A DNA stretch of 64,000 bases from Alkalinema sp. FACHB-956 (GTDB lineage Bacteria > Cyanobacteriota > Cyanobacteriia > Leptolyngbyales > Leptolyngbyaceae). The stretch spans positions 124,001-188,000 of the forward strand of contig NZ_JACJRC010000008.1 of assembly GCF_014697025.1 (NCBI RefSeq), in the 5' to 3' direction. Every line of letters begins with the position of its first letter. The stretch's first letter is position 1. Of this stretch, positions 62,155 through 64,000 are shown piece by piece. A program made the position numbers and the translations under genes. The notes under the pieces were generated by a model. The model made no database searches and was not told the origin of the DNA. It was given only the letters and a program-made list of their open reading frames with translations.

Positions 62155-62158
62155 TCAG

Positions 62159-62311
62159 GTGCCGCAGCTCGATCCAGAATGGGTCAGCATTCAACGGATT
62201 ATTTATCGTGATCGGGGTAGCATACGAGTACAAGAACCTCATCCCAAGGTCATATTTATCAGTTCGCTGCCACTGGATGCTAACGGCCTAGAGTCGTTCT
62301 GGCAGAATGGC
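62159..62311 (+). pseudogene. ISAs1-type transposase remnant
   Basis: The frame reads MPQLDPEWVSIQRIIYRDRG, then [20 protein letters not shown]. The order W-x-x-IQR-x-I, RGS, and ISSLPLDA followed by LESFW resembles the segment before the catalytic E in ISAs1-family transposases (W-x-GIQR-x-I ... YYISSL-x-x-xA ... IRGHW). The rest of the element, the DDE residues and the ends are gone. It abuts the integrase stub, so one insertion may have cut the other. Confidence 0.5.
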
Positions 62312-62337
62312 AGAATGAAGTTGTGCATGCTTACTCT

Positions 62338-62976
62338 ATGGATCTCGGAAAGCTACGGCAGGACTATACCCAGGCAGGGTTAAATCGAGAAAGTCTCAAA
62401 TCAAGTCCCTTTGAGCAATTTGAATTGTGGTTTCAGCAAGCTTGCGAAGCCGAGTTGTTGGAACCCAATGCAATGGTTTTAGCAACGGCTTCAGCGAGTG
62501 CGGCTCCTTCGGTTCGCACGGTGTTGTTGAAATATTTCGATCGCCAGGGATTTGTCTTCTTTACGAACTACGAGAGTCGCAAAGCCCAGCAAATCCAGGA
62601 AAATTCCCAAGTTGCGGTGTTATTTCTTTGGTTGGCGCTGGAACGGCAAGTGCAAATTACAGGACAAGCCATCAAAGTTTCCACGGCGGAATCCTTGAAA
62701 TACTTTGCCACTCGCCCACGGGGAAATCAATTGGGCGCTTGGTGTTCTCAACAAAGTAGCATCATTTCTTCCCGGCAACTGCTGGAAATGAAATTAGAGG
62801 AAATGCAGCGTAAGTTTATGCACCAGGAAATCCCGATTCCCTCCTTTTGGGGTGGGTATCGCATCGTCCCCGACAGTGTTGAGTTTTGGCAGGGACGACC
62901 GAATCGGCTGCACGATCGCTTTCTCTACACACGTCAGGAATCCGAGGGGTGGGAGATCCAGCGTCTTGCACCGTAA
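62338..62976 (+). CDS. pdxH: Pyridoxamine 5'-phosphate oxidase
   Basis: FMN enzyme that makes pyridoxal 5'-phosphate. Start [20 protein letters not shown] (62338; a GTG at 62323 is in frame). Family blocks are [57 protein letters not shown], and [25 protein letters not shown] with the substrate-binding Arg and His. 212 aa, normal length. It follows the mobile-element debris by about 25 bp; the recombinase/transposase event appears to have stopped just before it. Confidence 0.95.
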   Translation: MDLGKLRQDYTQAGLNRESLKSSPFEQFELWFQQACEAELLEPNAMVLATASASAAPSVRTVLLKYFDRQGFVFFTNYESRKAQQIQENSQVAVLFLWLALERQVQITGQAIKVSTAESLKYFATRPRGNQLGAWCSQQSSIISSRQLLEMKLEEMQRKFMHQEIPIPSFWGGYRIVPDSVEFWQGRPNRLHDRFLYTRQESEGWEIQRLAP

Positions 62977-63096
62977 ATGTGGACATTGGCTAGGTCGATC
63001 GCGCGATCGACCTGCATAATCGATCGATCTCCAGCATGTGATACTCCAGCACCTTGAATTTCCCCGGATTCAAGGTTTCCTATTTTGGAGGTTGAT

Positions 63097-63735
63097 ATGG
63101 TTCGTCAGTCAATTCAGCAGAGTATTTATAGAACCACTGTTGTTAGCAGTTTGATGATGGCAACAGTATCGATTCTCTACCCGTTGCAAGCCAGAGCAGA
63201 AATCCAGTCTACTCAATTTGAAATGTACCCCGTTGGCCAGTTTGTTCCCTGTTTGGCAAAGCCTGGACTGCAACCCAAAGTCAGAGTTACTGTTGTGCGT
63301 GGCGAATTAAACGACCATTTGAACATTCAGCTAGAAGGATTCAAGGAAGGGGTGAAGTTTGACCTGTTCTCGATCGAAAATACACCTCAGTTACCCGATG
63401 GTTCACGGGATCCTAATTTTAAAAATTTTGGGCTCGCTTGGTACCAATCGGATTTGGAAGCCGGGTCAACTTCACTGAGAACCATCTTTTTGGATCAAAT
63501 TTTTGGCATTGACACCTCGGGAACCCGTGGCCCAGTCAAGACCTTCCACCTGGGCTTTTGGTTTAATAATCCCAAAGATGCCCAAGCCTGTGGTTTTGAT
63601 GTCACCAAACCTACACCGTTTAATGGAGAACATCAAGCAGGGCCTTTGGCGTTTGTGACACGACAAATTGCAGGACGGGCAGCCAAATTAGGGCCACTCT
63701 GCACCAAACCCAACGGCCAAAAGTGTGATCCCTAG
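63097..63735 (+). CDS. Secreted hypothetical protein, 212 aa
   Basis: GGAGG five bases upstream fixes the ATG at 63097 (MVRQSIQQSIYRTTVVSSLM). A signal peptide (TTVVSSLMMATVSILYPLQA RA) has a likely cleavage after ARA. The mature part of about 180 residues has LNIQLEGFKEGVKFDLFSIE, then TFHLGFWFNNPKDAQACGFD and a C-terminal CTKPNGQKC. Four Cys could form disulphides. I do not recognise a family; role unknown. It is probably extracellular or lumenal. Confidence 0.75.
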   Translation: MVRQSIQQSIYRTTVVSSLMMATVSILYPLQARAEIQSTQFEMYPVGQFVPCLAKPGLQPKVRVTVVRGELNDHLNIQLEGFKEGVKFDLFSIENTPQLPDGSRDPNFKNFGLAWYQSDLEAGSTSLRTIFLDQIFGIDTSGTRGPVKTFHLGFWFNNPKDAQACGFDVTKPTPFNGEHQAGPLAFVTRQIAGRAAKLGPLCTKPNGQKCDP

Positions 63736-63820
63736 ATCCCTTTTATCCCCAATCAACTGGTGTCGGTTCAGGGTAAAGGTTCAAGTAAAAGACACAGGTA
63801 TATTTTATATTTATTGTCTG

Positions 63821-63833
63821 AGGTGAGTCACCT
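63821..63833. promoter_or_regulatory. Short perfect palindrome
   Basis: AGGTGAGTCACCT has 6-bp arms around a single G. It follows an AT-rich stretch (TATTTTATATTTATTG) and lies upstream of the partial frame at the right edge. A possible operator; unproven. Confidence 0.35.
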
Positions 63834-63851
63834 TACCCCTATTCTGGCTAA

Positions 63852-64000
63852 CGCATCACAATTAACTACACGATCGCCGATGGCAAAGGCAAAGAGGTTA
63901 CTAGTAGCTTCATCACGTACCAGGGGGATTTTCAATACGGAGCTGCCTTACCGTTTTCTACCACGCGATCGACACCAGGAGCCAGCGCTAAAATTACGTC
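63852..64000 (+). CDS. Partial open frame at right edge (uncertain)
   Basis: After a TAA at 63849-63851 the frame stays open to the window end, reading RITINYTIADGKGKEVTSSF ITYQGDFQYGAALPFSTTRS then TPGASAKIT. It looks like coding text for a secreted or surface beta protein (TIADGKGKEV; FQYGAALPF), but no ATG, GTG or TTG starts it at the expected place. It may be the decayed 5' end of a gene, or use a rare start. It cannot be resolved without the next bases. Confidence 0.35.

Overview
The window is a chromosomal segment of an oxygenic cyanobacterium, probably a filamentous Leptolyngbya/Alkalinema-like lineage, though the genus is a guess. The evidence is two photosystem II genes (psbN, psbH), the nitrogen regulator ntcA, a VKOR-thioredoxin fusion, a class II Calvin-cycle aldolase, several families largely confined to cyanobacteria (DUF3084, DUF3086, DUF3119, DUF3146, DUF3326, DUF3531, KGK), several Uma2 genes, and very frequent GCGATCGC/CGATCG words typical of HIP1-rich genomes. 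Most of the window is housekeeping DNA. No prophage, CRISPR array or intact transposon is visible.

Layout. 0-9 kb: a GcvT/YgfZ-like protein (cut by the left edge), fmt, DUF3119-DUF3086, a Uma2 gene, plsY and a KGK-domain protein. 9-15 kb: rlmD, tRNA-Phe, VKOR-thioredoxin, a LuxR-type response regulator, an anchored hypothetical protein and ExoD. 15-24 kb: bioD, a Ser/Thr kinase, YqeY, prs, DUF3531, a TPR protein, an ECF-like ATPase and rsmG. 24-33 kb: a 1120-residue DUF4347/beta-helix/Calx-beta surface protein, a 1.4-kb non-coding spacer, an ArsB/NhaD-type transporter and a FIST sensor with its histidine kinase. 33-40 kb: psbN<->psbH, tatA, pth, DUF3146, ruvX-like, DUF3084, ntcA and fabI. 40-50 kb: Uma2, hisB, a Gfo/Idh/MocA oxidoreductase, two GNATs, mnmE, a tandem Uma2 pair, DUF29, fba, acpH and a membrane protein. 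50-64 kb: Uma2, the PSII S4 protein, a response regulator plus CHASE4 hybrid kinase, a ferredoxin, a small protein with DUF3326, CPBP, two gene-poor spacers, nnrD, tRNA-Tyr, tRNA-Thr, decayed mobile DNA, pdxH and a secreted protein.

Themes. Translation and RNA maturation genes (fmt, rlmD, rsmG, mnmE, pth, ruvX-like, YqeY, three tRNAs) sit beside lipid synthesis (plsY, fabI, acpH), cofactor synthesis and repair (bioD, pdxH, nnrD), and three signalling sets (the LuxR-type regulator, FIST-kinase, and CheY-like regulator with CHASE4 kinase).

The strongest unexplained signal is not a gene. More than twenty spacers, and three coding regions, carry short direct tandem repeats of 11-22 bp. Each locus has its own unit sequence, and some arrays include a stop codon or abut a start codon. 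Other subtle items are a tRNA-Thr followed by the C-terminal stub of a tyrosine recombinase and an ISAs1-type transposase stub, an exact GTA-N8-TAC NtcA box upstream of ntcA, a perfect intrinsic terminator with no gene in front of it, and several genes under 60 residues.
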